Source: JAUIAI01 sp041396585 (lineage in GTDB: Bacteria > Pseudomonadota > Gammaproteobacteria > Burkholderiales > Burkholderiaceae_E). From it: a stretch of 64,000 nt of DNA. Positions within the stretch are counted from its first letter, which is position 1; the number at the start of each line of letters is the position of its first letter. Below the pieces are notes generated by a model. It was not told the origin of the DNA, searched no databases, and saw nothing but the letters and a program-made list of their open reading frames with translations. The stretch covers positions 62,001 to 126,000 of the forward strand of contig JAWKYG010000002.1 of NCBI GenBank assembly GCA_041396585.1, read 5' to 3'. Below, piece after piece: positions 37,685-45,527 of this stretch. The translations under genes and the position numbers were made by a program.

Positions 37685-39793
37685 TCAGCGCACCACGTTG
37701 ATCTCGGTGCCGTCGAGCGCGCGGATCGATCCGTCGATGCCCAGCAATCGCCCGGGGCTGTTGACCGCGAAGACGCCGGGCGAATTGCCTGATGTCTGCG
37801 TGCCCTCGGCCTGCACGAACTGATGGGTGCTGCGCCAGATCGGCGTGACGGCCGGCACCGGCGCCGACCATGACACCCCGCTGATCCCCGGCGTGACCAC
37901 CGTGACCGGGCCGAACGGCCCGGGCAGGGTCTGGACCAGCGCCGGGGGGGCGTTGAGATCGGTGACGGCCCGCACCGTGCGGTGGGACTGGCCATCGCAG
38001 GCGACCGCAATCAGGCCGGCGGAGATCGAACAGACTTCGCCCAGTGGCAGTTCGACGACTTGCGGCTGCACGGACAGCGAGCGCGCACCGCTCGCATCAC
38101 GAACATCGATCCAGTACACCTTGTGCGCGGCTGTCAGCGCGAAGACCTCGCGTTCATCATCCGAGGTGGCGATATTGATCACCGGGTCGGGCAGCGGCAC
38201 CAGCAGCGCCGAACCGGGCGGCGTGCGCGCGCCGCCGGTGCTGGCATCCGGAATGCGCAGACCAGAGCCCAGCGGATGCCGGTACAGGCGCCCGTCGAAG
38301 CTGATGCCCCAGCCGATGCCGCCACGTGTTTCCAGAATCTGCACATGGCGCGGTCCGTCGATGGACAGCGGATACCAGACCTGATCGGCATAGAAGAAGA
38401 AGCGGCCATCCGTGGTGCGCACATAGATGCCGGCCGGATCCATCCAGGCGGTGACGATATCGGCCGAATTGGCCGGCAACGCGAAGTTCGGCGCACAAGG
38501 GTCGTTCGTGAGCTGCAGCGTGTAGATGGTTCGGCCGTCCTGGCTGAACGCGCTGAGCTTGTTCTTCTGACGCACATTCTGGAATTCGAAGACCGTATTG
38601 CGCCCCTGGCATACCGTCTGGGCCAACGCGCCGCCCAGTTCATAGCGCAGGGTGCCGTCACTGAAGTGCGTGGTGGTGAGGGCTAACAGTTGCGAGCCAC
38701 CGGCCTCCATGCTGATCTGCGTGCTGTCCAGCGGCATGACCAGGCTCGTCAGAGAACCGGCGCCGGCCAGGTTGGCCGACTGCGTGCTCTGGAGGGTCTG
38801 GTTGCTCCACAAGGAATCCAGCGTGTAGGCAGCCGCCACGTTCTCGGCCACCGGGCGGCCGTCGTCCAGCCGATCCAGGCGGCCATCGGCCGCATCCGTG
38901 CTGAACTGGCGGCTGATCTCGAGCGCCGGCGAATCCGTGCCCGTGCCGATCGCCGCGCCACCGGTCTGCACGAAGCCGGCGATGGTGGCGCCGTAGATGC
39001 CATTTTGCGTGTCCGTGAGCACACCGGAGCCCGCCGTGAAGTTCTGCTCATTCACGATCACCGGCAAACGGCGCAGGTCGTCCAGGCGAAGCGAGCCGGG
39101 CAGCTGCTGATTCACCAGCGCCTTGACCTCGGTATGGCCGGTCTCCACCCGTTGCGCATCCTTCCAGCCATCGCCGGCCGCCGCGCCGCCATTGCTCGCC
39201 AGGCGCTCCACGCGCTTGACCATCGCCTCGGTGAACGAGGTCACGCCGGCATTCTGCGTAAACGAGGTGATCACCGTGCGCAGCTCTTTGCCCTCGAAGG
39301 ACACCTTGCGCTTCAGAGATTCATCGAAGTAGGTGGCGCCCGAGCCCGCGGCACCCTTGAACGTGACCAGCGCGGGCGCCTGCAATGCACATGGCACCAC
39401 CGTCACCATGCCCTTCTCGGCATCGACACGCTTGGGACCGAAGCGCTCGCCGCTGGCGAACTCCACCTCGACATCCACGTTCTCGAACTGGCCGAGCGAG
39501 CCGCCGATACCGATGCCATCGGCACCGCCGCCGTCACCATCGGCGCCGATCGCGCCTTCGTTCAGATTGTCGGCCGCGCGAACCTTCACGAGCTTGTCAT
39601 CGAAGGTGCCGGTGAATCCGGTCAGGATGCCCGCGGTGCACACACCGGTGGCGGCATCATTGCCGACGACGGACCCCGTGCCCGTGCTGGTGGTGCTCCC
39701 GCCGCCGCCGCCGCAACCGGCCAGCGTGATCGCTGCACCGAGAAGGCATGCCATGCCCATGCCGCGGCCTGTCATTGCGTGAAAGAACATCAT
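37685..39793 (-). CDS. large lipoprotein of unknown function
   Basis: A 702-residue protein. MMFFHAMTGRGMGMACLLGA leads to the lipobox LAGC, then a poly-Gly/Ser/Thr linker (GGGGGSTTSTGTGS), so it should be lipid-anchored. The rest is beta-rich, with recurring short segments such as GRTIYTLQLTND, GIYVRTTDGRFFFYADQVWY and EVFALTAAHKVYWIDVRDAS that resemble propeller blades. I do not recognise a named family. AGGGAG precedes the ATG at 39793. Its 3' end converges with hyuB. Confidence 0.75.
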   Translation of the reverse strand: MMFFHAMTGRGMGMACLLGAAITLAGCGGGGGSTTSTGTGSVVGNDAATGVCTAGILTGFTGTFDDKLVKVRAADNLNEGAIGADGDGGGADGIGIGGSLGQFENVDVEVEFASGERFGPKRVDAEKGMVTVVPCALQAPALVTFKGAAGSGATYFDESLKRKVSFEGKELRTVITSFTQNAGVTSFTEAMVKRVERLASNGGAAAGDGWKDAQRVETGHTEVKALVNQQLPGSLRLDDLRRLPVIVNEQNFTAGSGVLTDTQNGIYGATIAGFVQTGGAAIGTGTDSPALEISRQFSTDAADGRLDRLDDGRPVAENVAAAYTLDSLWSNQTLQSTQSANLAGAGSLTSLVMPLDSTQISMEAGGSQLLALTTTHFSDGTLRYELGGALAQTVCQGRNTVFEFQNVRQKNKLSAFSQDGRTIYTLQLTNDPCAPNFALPANSADIVTAWMDPAGIYVRTTDGRFFFYADQVWYPLSIDGPRHVQILETRGGIGWGISFDGRLYRHPLGSGLRIPDASTGGARTPPGSALLVPLPDPVINIATSDDEREVFALTAAHKVYWIDVRDASGARSLSVQPQVVELPLGEVCSISAGLIAVACDGQSHRTVRAVTDLNAPPALVQTLPGPFGPVTVVTPGISGVSWSAPVPAVTPIWRSTHQFVQAEGTQTSGNSPGVFAVNSPGRLLGIDGSIRALDGTEINVVR

Positions 39794-39938
39794 TGCTCCC
39801 TGCCTGTTTTTTTCGACTCAGCCGGGACTGTGAACGCAAGATCGCCCGGCGTCCAGCTTTCAGGGGGGCAAAAAAATGCGCAACGGGCCTCGAGCCGCCG
39901 CTGGCCGGCAATTCAGCGCGACACGGCCCGATCCCGCG

Positions 39939-40289
39939 TCATAGCAGATCGATGCCGAAACGCCGGCCCACGAGCGCAAAGAGCCCGAAGCAGACCACGG
40001 TGAGCGTAAGACCGGCCAACAGCGCCGGCCAGAAACCGAAGCGCGGCAGCAGGGCCGGAAACGCGAGGAACATCGGTAAGGTGGGTATCACATACCAGAA
40101 CGTATACCAGGCGTGGTTCGCGATCTTGTCCTGCGGCTGGCGCTCGACATGCAGCCAGATGAGCGCCAGTATCGTCACCAGTGGCAGCGCCGCGATGAAG
40201 CCGCCGAGCTTGTCACTGCGCTTGGCCGCCTCCGAGACCAGCACCACGACGGCGGCTGTCAGAAAGTACTTCGCAACGATCCACGCCAT
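39939..40289 (-). CDS. DUF3147 family small membrane protein
   Basis: A 116-residue protein starting MAWIVAKYFLTAAVVVLVSE, with four hydrophobic segments and the family-like AAKRSDKLGGFIAALPLVTI. AAAGGAGCAGGC just before ATG 40289 favours this start over the longer frame. It is probably an inner-membrane protein of unknown function. Confidence 0.75.
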   Translation of the reverse strand: MAWIVAKYFLTAAVVVLVSEAAKRSDKLGGFIAALPLVTILALIWLHVERQPQDKIANHAWYTFWYVIPTLPMFLAFPALLPRFGFWPALLAGLTLTVVCFGLFALVGRRFGIDLL

Positions 40290-40376
40290 GCCTGCTCCTT
40301 TGCGGGTCTTCGTCACCTAACAGCGTTCGGCCGCGGGCGGGCCTGCCCGAAGCGGCGAACCCGTGCGACGCGCGGT

Positions 40377-41105
40377 TCATTCGGAATCCAATTCCGGATA
40401 CCGCCTGAAAATGCCCTGCTCGTTGAATGCGAGGCGGCGTGGCGAGGCCAGATACTCTGCCAGCCGCGGGCGTGCGGCCACCGCATCATGCAGCGCGAGG
40501 AGCCGTGGCCAGTTCGATTCACGCGCGGACATTGCCCTCGGAAACGCATAGCGCAGGCCCGCCATCACCTGAAACACAGACAGATCCGCGGTGCTGATGC
40601 GCGAACCCACGAGCCACGGCCCGCGGGAGGTGTTCTCACGGGCGGTCCGCTCGAAATAATCGAGGAACTTCGCCAGCCGCTCCTGCACGAACACCGCCGC
40701 GCGGCGCGCCGCCTCGGGCTTCTGGTCTTCGTAATAGAGCGACACTCCCAACGGATGATGGGTATCGTGAATCTCATTCACAAAATCGGCCACGGTCAGA
40801 TCCAACTGATGCACCCAGAGCCGGTCGTGCATCGTGCGTGGCGCCAGACCGAGTTTCGGGCCCAGGTGCAGCAAGATGTTCGTGGTCTGCCCGATCAGCA
40901 GGCCATCATCGACCAGGAACGGTGGCGCCAGGCTGGGACGCTTACCCGAGGCCATCAGCGCCTGCATCGCACCGATGCCGGCCCCCGGTGCATCACGGCG
41001 CGCCACATCGTCGTAGTCGGCGCCCGCATCCTCCAGCGCCAGCCGCACGAACTCGCCACGGCCCTGAATCATCGGCCAGTAGTACAGGCTGTAATCGGCC
41101 ATCAT
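40377..41105 (-). CDS. glutathione S-transferase
   Basis: A 242-residue GST starting MMADYSLYYWPMIQGRGEFV, with catalytic Tyr candidates near the N-terminus. It has APPFLVDDGLLIGQTTNILLHLG, the cis-Pro and glutathione-binding region, and a helical C-terminal domain ending FNEQGIFRRYPELDSE. AAGGAG ends five bases before ATG 41105. It lies only 8 bp after the PucR-type regulator on the same strand, so the two should be cotranscribed. Confidence 0.88.
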   Translation of the reverse strand: MMADYSLYYWPMIQGRGEFVRLALEDAGADYDDVARRDAPGAGIGAMQALMASGKRPSLAPPFLVDDGLLIGQTTNILLHLGPKLGLAPRTMHDRLWVHQLDLTVADFVNEIHDTHHPLGVSLYYEDQKPEAARRAAVFVQERLAKFLDYFERTARENTSRGPWLVGSRISTADLSVFQVMAGLRYAFPRAMSARESNWPRLLALHDAVAARPRLAEYLASPRRLAFNEQGIFRRYPELDSE

Positions 41106-41113
41106 GCGTCTCC

Positions 41114-42427
41114 TTAGGTCAATGCGGGTGACTCGGCGGGCAACTCCTGCCAGGCCTCGATCACCAGCAACAGCTGCGCAAGCCCCCGATAACGACGCGC
41201 ATCCTGCCCGCTGATCTCGCGGATCCGAGCCAGTCTCGCATAGAGCGTGTTCGGATGAATGCTTAGCCGCGCGGCCGCCTTGACCACATTCATGTCCGCA
41301 TCGGCATAGGTAGACAATGTCTCCGACAACGCGCCGCCGGCCTCCTGATCGGCGCGCCGCAGCGGGGCCGACCACACCGGCAACAGATCGCGCAGCGGAT
41401 CACCGGCCAGATGCACCGCCAGCGCCGGCAACGGCAACTCGCCGATCCTGACCACGCGCCGGTTCACCCGCGCCAGCTCCAACGCGATGCGCGCCTGCCG
41501 GTGCGCCAGCGGAATGCGCGCGCTGGCCGGCACATCCACACTGATGCCGATCAACACCGAAGGCCCGGCTGCCGCCAGCGCCTGCGCCACCCGCGGTGCC
41601 AGCGGCGGCGACTCCGGGCTGAAGCCAGACACCCGGCGCGGCGCGAAATACACCGCCACCACCTGATCATCACGCACATCGCTGATCATGCGGATCGCCG
41701 AATCGCGCACCACCTGCTCGAGCGAATCCGCCAGCCGGCGCGCACGCTCCGCATGCGCCATCTCGGCCGGATCCACCGAGCGGGCCACCGCCACGCAATA
41801 ACTGAGCCGGTCATCCAGCAAGCCTGCCGAGCGCAACATGCGCGACAGCCGCGGATCCGCCTCGTCATAACCATCGAGCAGCAGGCCCATCAACATCGTG
41901 CGCCGATCCACCGCGGCCTCGGCCAGCAGGCGCAGGCGCTCCGCATAGGCCTGCGAAGCGATCGTGCTGATCGCATCCGTATAGGCCAGCGCGAAATCGG
42001 CCAGCGCCACCCCGGTCTCGGCCGGCGCATCGGGCAGTGATGCCCTCAGCGCCTGCATCAACCATTGAATCGTGACCTTATGCCCGCAGCGGTAGGCATG
42101 CAGCATCGCATCCAGCGGAAAGCGCTGCTCGGCTCGCACCCGCGCATGCTCACGCACGAACTCGAACCCCTCGATCGCGCCGCCATCCAGCAGGCGCAGA
42201 ATCTCCCGCCCATGGCGCGGCCCGTGCTCGGCCAACTGGGTCAGCACATCCGGATTCCCCGAGGCACTGAACGCCGGAATCCGCGCCAGCACCGTGCTGG
42301 CCAACGACGCATCCAACTCGCCCAGCCCGGCCGCCAACGCCGCCAACATCGAAGAAAGATCCCCGCAGGCCCGCACCCGGGCACGCGCGGCCACCAACTC
42401 GGCCGTCGTGTAATCGTCACCGCCCAA
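41114..42427 (-). CDS. PucR/CdaR-type transcriptional regulator
   Basis: A 437-residue regulator: an N-terminal helical sensory region (FPLDAMLHAYRCGHKVTIQW), a GGDEF-like middle (about 190-330) and a C-terminal PucR HTH (MNVVKAAARLSIHPNTLYARLARIREISG). The start is a TTG at 42425-42427, chosen because GGAGGT at 42434-42439 sits six bases upstream and no ATG is available. Such regulators control purine, sugar acid or other catabolic genes. The targets here may include the GST gene and the divergent YCII-like gene. Confidence 0.85.
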   Translation of the reverse strand: MGGDDYTTAELVAARARVRACGDLSSMLAALAAGLGELDASLASTVLARIPAFSASGNPDVLTQLAEHGPRHGREILRLLDGGAIEGFEFVREHARVRAEQRFPLDAMLHAYRCGHKVTIQWLMQALRASLPDAPAETGVALADFALAYTDAISTIASQAYAERLRLLAEAAVDRRTMLMGLLLDGYDEADPRLSRMLRSAGLLDDRLSYCVAVARSVDPAEMAHAERARRLADSLEQVVRDSAIRMISDVRDDQVVAVYFAPRRVSGFSPESPPLAPRVAQALAAAGPSVLIGISVDVPASARIPLAHRQARIALELARVNRRVVRIGELPLPALAVHLAGDPLRDLLPVWSAPLRRADQEAGGALSETLSTYADADMNVVKAAARLSIHPNTLYARLARIREISGQDARRYRGLAQLLLVIEAWQELPAESPALT

Positions 42428-42556
42428 TGAGCAACCTCCACAACAAAGACCACCTAAACCCGATCATTTCCGCCAATGAAATGCCCGGCGATTGTGAATA
42501 GTCTACAGTCAGCCCGGCACAAACCCCGGGCCCCAACCCACACAAGGAGAAGCAAC

Positions 42557-42871
42557 ATGGCCAAGTATCTGTACGTCTACCACGGTGGCAAGGCCCCCAC
42601 GAACGAAGCCGAAAAAGTGCGCGTCATGGACGCCTGGGGCCAGTGGTACGGCTCCATGGGCAGCGCCGTCATCGACGGCGGCAACCCCGTGGGCCAGTCC
42701 TACACTGTGCAGAGCGACGCCTCGGTGGTGGAAAACGGCGGCGCCAACCCCGCCAGCGGCTACAGCCTCATCGAAGCCAAAGACCTGCAATCCGCGCTGG
42801 ACATGGCCAAGCGCTGCCCGATCCTGGCATCGGGTGGGTCGATCGAGGTGGCAGAGGCGATCGACATGTGA
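42557..42871 (+). CDS. small YCII-like domain protein
   Basis: A 104-residue protein starting MAKYLYVYHGGKAPTNEAEK, with DAWGQWYGSMGSAVIDGGNP and ILASGGSIEVAEAIDM. This pattern fits YCII/DGPF-type small proteins. AAGGAG upstream fixes the start. It is divergent from the PucR-type regulator and may be controlled by it. The function is unknown. Confidence 0.75.
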   Translation: MAKYLYVYHGGKAPTNEAEKVRVMDAWGQWYGSMGSAVIDGGNPVGQSYTVQSDASVVENGGANPASGYSLIEAKDLQSALDMAKRCPILASGGSIEVAEAIDM

Positions 42872-43368
42872 GGTGAGCGGGCAGGGCGCTCACATGCACC
42901 GCCCGGTGATCCGTCGGCGAGAACGACAGCGTCACCGGGCGCAAGGCCTCGGCTCGTATCGACCCTCGAGGCACAACCGCGAAGATGCCACTGATACGGC
43001 GGTGCTTTTGCGCTGACAGTCCCAGCCGAAGCCCCCACCGGCCGGCCCGTCCTCTACCTCATTCGGGCAGGGTGACGCGCATCGCAGAAACGACGAAACT
43101 TGAACACGACGGGTGCCGGTGCGGCTCGGTCGTGAGATGTCGCGCGTTCGACTGCAAAACCTCTGACGGTTCCGGTCGAGATCGCCCGCGTGATTGTTCA
43201 TGCGGGTTCAATGCGTTGCATTCGTCGGTTTGTTAGTACTGTATGTGGGCGGTGTCGGAGGCCCTGCGGGCCAGCGGTTCCGGGGGTTTTGGGCTAGATC
43301 GGAGGCCTGATTAATGCAACAGTGGATCGACGTTATCTCACTGGTACAACGGCTCCGGCCAAAACAAA
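42872..43368. other. gene-free stretch before the cassette array
   Basis: No coding frame here resembles a known family. An integrase gene would be expected next to the attI-like site at its right end, but there is neither room nor matching sequence for one. Confidence 0.5.
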
Positions 43369-43375
43369 GTTCAGC
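43361..43375 (+). other. attI-like core, left boundary of cassette 1
   Basis: AAAACAAAG|TTCAGC resembles the attI1 core AAAACAAAG|TTAGGC. The 3' part, GTTCAGCCTCT (43369-43379), is the exact reverse complement of AGAGGCTGAAC at 44084-44094, the left repeat of the attC site that ends this cassette. This is expected when a circular cassette has inserted at the G|TT point (43369/43370). Confidence 0.65.
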
Positions 43376-43394
43376 CTCTTAGAGATGCCTCAAA

Positions 43395-43444
43395 ATGTTG
43401 GAGGAGTTGACAACACATGTGAGTGTTGTCACAATGTCCAACAT
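43395..43444. promoter_or_regulatory. 50-bp nested palindrome, likely operator of the tumE module
   Basis: Outer arms ATGTTGGA (43395-43402) and TCCAACAT (43437-43444), and inner arms TGACAACAC (43408-43416) and GTGTTGTCA (43423-43431), are both perfect and share one centre (43419.5). The palindrome covers the -35 to +2 region of the promoter listed next, so a dimeric HTH protein such as the module's own antitoxin could bind here. Confidence 0.75.
43407..43435 (+). promoter_or_regulatory. sigma-70 promoter of the tumE module, leaderless start
   Basis: TTGACA at 43407-43412 is followed after 17 bp by CACAAT at 43430-43435. The predicted transcription start (about 43442-43443) coincides with ATG 43443. 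No ribosome binding site precedes that ATG, so the transcript is probably leaderless. Confidence 0.6.
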
Positions 43445-43739
43445 GAAAGCCACGAAGCTCGTTTCCACGCGGGTTCTGTACTCAGAGCGAGCGTTCGCTG
43501 AGATCGTGCTGTGGCTATTGCCGCGATCCGTGGAGGGATCAGGGCATAGCTTCAAGTATCGGCTGGCGTACGTTGTTGGTGGCGAATGCGTTCTCCGTTA
43601 CGACAACGAGTCGGGGAAGGGCGATCATCGCCATCTGGGTGAGCAGCAACGCCCTTATGTCTTCACGACTCCTGAACAGTTGATTGCCGATTTCCAACGC
43701 GACATTGAGAGGTGGAATGATGAAAACAGTGACTCTTGA
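43443..43739 (+). CDS. DUF6516/TumE-family toxin
   Basis: A 98-residue protein from MKATKLVSTRVLYSERAFAE. It has IVLWLLPRSVEGSGHSFKYRLAYV and the family signature RYDNESGKGDHRH, then FTTPEQLIADFQRDIERW. This is the DUF6516 pattern annotated as the TumE toxin of type II toxin-antitoxin pairs; the target is not known to me. The start is at 43443 rather than the longer frame from 43395, because the palindromic operator and promoter occupy 43395-43444 and the family begins at MKA. It overlaps the antitoxin gene by about 20 bp and lies in cassette 1. Confidence 0.8.
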   Translation: MKATKLVSTRVLYSERAFAEIVLWLLPRSVEGSGHSFKYRLAYVVGGECVLRYDNESGKGDHRHLGEQQRPYVFTTPEQLIADFQRDIERWNDENSDS

Positions 43740-44067
43740 TGTTCGCTCGCCCTCTGATGCGATGGCGGATTTCACCGAGGCCTGGAAAACAGGCAAGCGG
43801 CAACGGTCTGCTCGCATTAGTTTCGCCACTCCTGAATTGCTTTGGAAGGTGCTGACCGAAAAGCGATGGGAGCTGTTGAAAGCGTTGTGCGGGGCGGGGC
43901 CAATGTCTATTCGCGAGGCTGCTCGTCGCATTGACCGAGACGTGAAGGCGGTTCACGGCGACGTAACCGCGTTGCTAAATGCGGGTGTTCTTGATCGTAC
44001 CGAGGATGGTCAGATCGAATTTCCGTTCGACGCAGTCAAAGTCGAGTTCCTATTGCAAGCGGCGTAG
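43720..44067 (+). CDS. HTH antitoxin (TumA-like)
   Basis: A 115-residue protein starting MKTVTLDVRSPSDAMADFTE. A winged-helix region runs RISFATPELLWKVLTEKRWE, then LLKALCGAGPMSIREAARRI, then DRDVKAVHGDVTALLNAGVL. This is the DNA-binding partner type found downstream of TumE toxins. GAGAGG and two adjacent ATGs (43717, 43720) mark the start. It probably neutralises the toxin and represses the module through the palindrome upstream. Confidence 0.8.
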   Translation: MKTVTLDVRSPSDAMADFTEAWKTGKRQRSARISFATPELLWKVLTEKRWELLKALCGAGPMSIREAARRIDRDVKAVHGDVTALLNAGVLDRTEDGQIEFPFDAVKVEFLLQAA

Positions 44068-44084
44068 AGCGGTAAATCGAGTCA

Positions 44085-44153
44085 GAGGCTGAACTCGGCA
44101 GTCGAGCGGACCTACGCAGAAAGCCGCGTAGGACGCTCACCTCAACGTTATAT
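44085..44153 (+). other. attC recombination site ending cassette 1
   Basis: The left repeat GAGGCTGAAC (44085-44094) and right GTTATAT (44147-44153) flank a foldable stem: GAGCG..CGCTC (44104-44108, 44134-44138) and CCTACGC..GCGTAGG (44111-44117, 44126-44132), with extrahelical bases between. The left repeat is complementary to the start of cassette 1. The crossover is placed after G44147. Confidence 0.75.
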
Positions 44154-44189
44154 GCTTGAACCCAGCCGGCGCCGCCAAAGGCTTGTGAT

Positions 44190-44489
44190 TCAAGGTTTGT
44201 TGGCCCAATAGCGAGGGAGCTTTCTGTGGTGTGCGACTGCCATCACGATGACCGCCTCATGCGTGACTTCGTAAATCATCGAAAAGGGGAAACGACGAAG
44301 AACGATGCGACGGTTGCCTTGGTCGTCTTCCTTCCAAGTGAATGGTGTACGGGCAATCCGTTCAATCCCCTCCACGACCTCACGCCGAAAGGCATCTGCG
44401 GCATCGGCGCTTCGCTCGCGGTACCAGTTGAACGACTCCGTGATGTCGAGTTCGGCTTGGTCGGAGATGACGACCGGGAGGCCAGTCAC
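44190..44489 (-). CDS. RelE/ParE-family toxin
   Basis: A 99-residue protein: MTGLPVVISDQAELDITESF, NWYRERSADAADAFRREVVE, RRIVLRRFPFSMIYEV and a C-terminal AVAHHRKLPRYWANK. This is the typical ParE/RelE fold order, with basic residues at the C-terminus. Its ATG overlaps the antitoxin stop (ATGA, 44486-44489). It is encoded against the direction of the cassette array within cassette 2. Confidence 0.88.
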   Translation of the reverse strand: MTGLPVVISDQAELDITESFNWYRERSADAADAFRREVVEGIERIARTPFTWKEDDQGNRRIVLRRFPFSMIYEVTHEAVIVMAVAHHRKLPRYWANKP

Positions 44490-44710
44490 AACGCGAGAAT
44501 GCGGGCTCTAGCCTCGTCCCACGGGATGAGCTTGGCGCGTCCCGCCTGGATGTCTGCTTTGCGCCGCCGTATCTCGTCGCGCCACGCATCAGTCACGATC
44601 GCAGTGTCTTCGGTGTCGAGGCTGTCTAGCAAGGCGACCGCAACTTCGGCGCGTTCGTTCTCCGGCAAGGCAAGGAGCTGTCCGAGCAGCAAGTCTGTCC
44701 GAGCGTTCAT
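44486..44710 (-). CDS. addiction module antitoxin component
   Basis: A 74-residue protein from MNARTDLLLGQLLALPENER, with AEVAVALLDSLDTED, DAWRDEIRRRKADIQAGRAK and LIPWDEARARI. This is the pattern of the 'addiction module component' family (PF09720-like) that pairs with ParE toxins. ATG 44710 is preferred over a longer frame running into the attC site. It is the first gene of the pair and translationally coupled to the toxin. Confidence 0.85.
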   Translation of the reverse strand: MNARTDLLLGQLLALPENERAEVAVALLDSLDTEDTAIVTDAWRDEIRRRKADIQAGRAKLIPWDEARARILAL

Positions 44711-44761
44711 GACCGTTGATGCCAATGCGGAATGGTCATCCAGTCTAGCACTCGCGGCATC

Positions 44762-44860
44762 GCATATAGCAAACCGCTGCATCGGACACTTGACTCGGCC
44801 GTACGCCCGCTTACGCAGGCGCACATCCGCGTCAAGTGCCGCTGAACTCAATCGTTATGC
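44762..44860 (+). other. attC recombination site ending cassette 2
   Basis: GCATATA (44762-44768) at the left is the reverse complement of TATATGC at the start of cassette 2 (44149-44155). A three-base interruption precedes AAC. CACTTGAC (44787-44794) pairs with GTCAAGTG (44831-44838). The site ends with GAACTCAATCGTTATGC, the usual attC end, with crossover after G44854. Confidence 0.7.
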
Positions 44861-44876
44861 AGTTTGTTCGCTGGTC

Positions 44877-44904
44877 TTGACATAGCATAAAAGATATATA
44901 CACT
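44877..44904 (+). promoter_or_regulatory. sigma-70 promoter of the higBA-like module, leaderless start
   Basis: TTGACA (44877-44882), a 16-bp A/T-rich spacer and TACACT (44899-44904). The expected start point is at or next to the A of ATG 44912, and no ribosome binding site is present, so the toxin message is likely leaderless. ACAC-TAT-GTGT (44900-44910) overlaps the -10 box as a possible operator. Confidence 0.65.
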
Positions 44905-44911
44905 ATGTGTC

Positions 44912-45193
44912 ATGTGGCGAATTCTCGAGCATCGTCGAGCTGATCGACAACTGGTAAAGGCGCCGCGAGACGTTCTGGTTCGATATGAGAAGTGGAAGGA
45001 TGTAGTCCGCTTGTCAGGGCCCCAGGGTCTGCGACTGATCAAGGGCTTTCGTGACGAGGCCCTTTCAGGTGAGTGGGCAGAGCATCGCTCGTCACGGTTA
45101 GGAATCCAGTGGCGTGTCATCTACAAGGTTCAGGCTGACGTAGTGGAGGTTCACGTCGTGGCGGTTACGGCGCATGACTATCGGAGAAGCTGA
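44912..45193 (+). CDS. RelE/HigB-like toxin
   Basis: A 93-residue protein: MWRILEHRRADRQLVKAPRD, then VLVRYEKWKDVV, GLRLIKGFRDEALSGEW, HRSSRLGIQWRVIYKV and VVAVTAHDYRRS at the C-terminus. This is the RelE-superfamily mRNA-interferase pattern, toxin first as in higBA. The antitoxin gene begins one base after the stop codon region (45194). It lies in cassette 3. Confidence 0.85.
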   Translation: MWRILEHRRADRQLVKAPRDVLVRYEKWKDVVRLSGPQGLRLIKGFRDEALSGEWAEHRSSRLGIQWRVIYKVQADVVEVHVVAVTAHDYRRS

Positions 45194-45454
45194 ATGGGTG
45201 AGTATCGAATTGCGAAGCCGAGGGTGTCGGTTAGCGTTGGAGAGTCAGTACGTGTCATGCGTGAGCTTCAGGAACTGAGTCAGAACGAGTTGGCGGAGCT
45301 GACGGGCATTTCGCAGTCCACGTTGTCGGCGATTGAGAACGATCGTGTCAGGCTAGGGGTGGAGCGCGCCAAGGTCCTGGCTGATGCTTTGAACTGCCAT
45401 CCGGCTGTGCTGGTCTTTCCCGGATGGGAGCTACCGTCTGAGCGTGCTGCATAA
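45194..45454 (+). CDS. XRE-family antitoxin (HigA-like)
   Basis: An 86-residue protein with a Xre-type helix-turn-helix: VRVMRELQELSQNELAELTG, ISQSTLSAIENDRVRLGVER and AKVLADALNCHPAVLVFPGW. It should bind the HigB-like toxin and repress the promoter at 44877-44904. The stop codon lies inside the attC left repeat of cassette 3, a common cassette layout. Confidence 0.88.
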   Translation: MGEYRIAKPRVSVSVGESVRVMRELQELSQNELAELTGISQSTLSAIENDRVRLGVERAKVLADALNCHPAVLVFPGWELPSERAA

Positions 45455-45515
45455 CAAGTTGCCGGAACAGACAATCCGCCTTCGGCGTCCTGCTGCTCAT
45501 CAACGGCGTTAGCAC
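45447..45515 (+). other. attC recombination site ending cassette 3
   Basis: CTGCATAAC (45447-45455) is the exact reverse complement of GTTATGCAG at the start of cassette 3 (44854-44862). A central CGCC-TTC-GGCG stem-loop follows, and the site ends CAACGGCGTTAGCAC with crossover after G45508. Confidence 0.8.
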
Positions 45516-45527
45516 TGACGATCCGGA

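Noticed and set aside
42932..43201. Integrase remnant beside the attI-like site
   Set aside because: The short frames in this region show none of the tyrosine recombinase Arg-His-Arg-Tyr blocks or the IntI-specific segment.
43190..43225. tRNA-like T-arm (GGGTTCAATGC)
   Set aside because: No acceptor, D or anticodon stems could be paired around it.
43395..43442. Longer TumE start at 43395, and a minimal ATG-TGA frame at 43417 behind GGAGGAG
   Set aside because: Both fall inside the palindromic operator and promoter. The family begins at MKATKL, and the promoter predicts a transcript starting at 43443.
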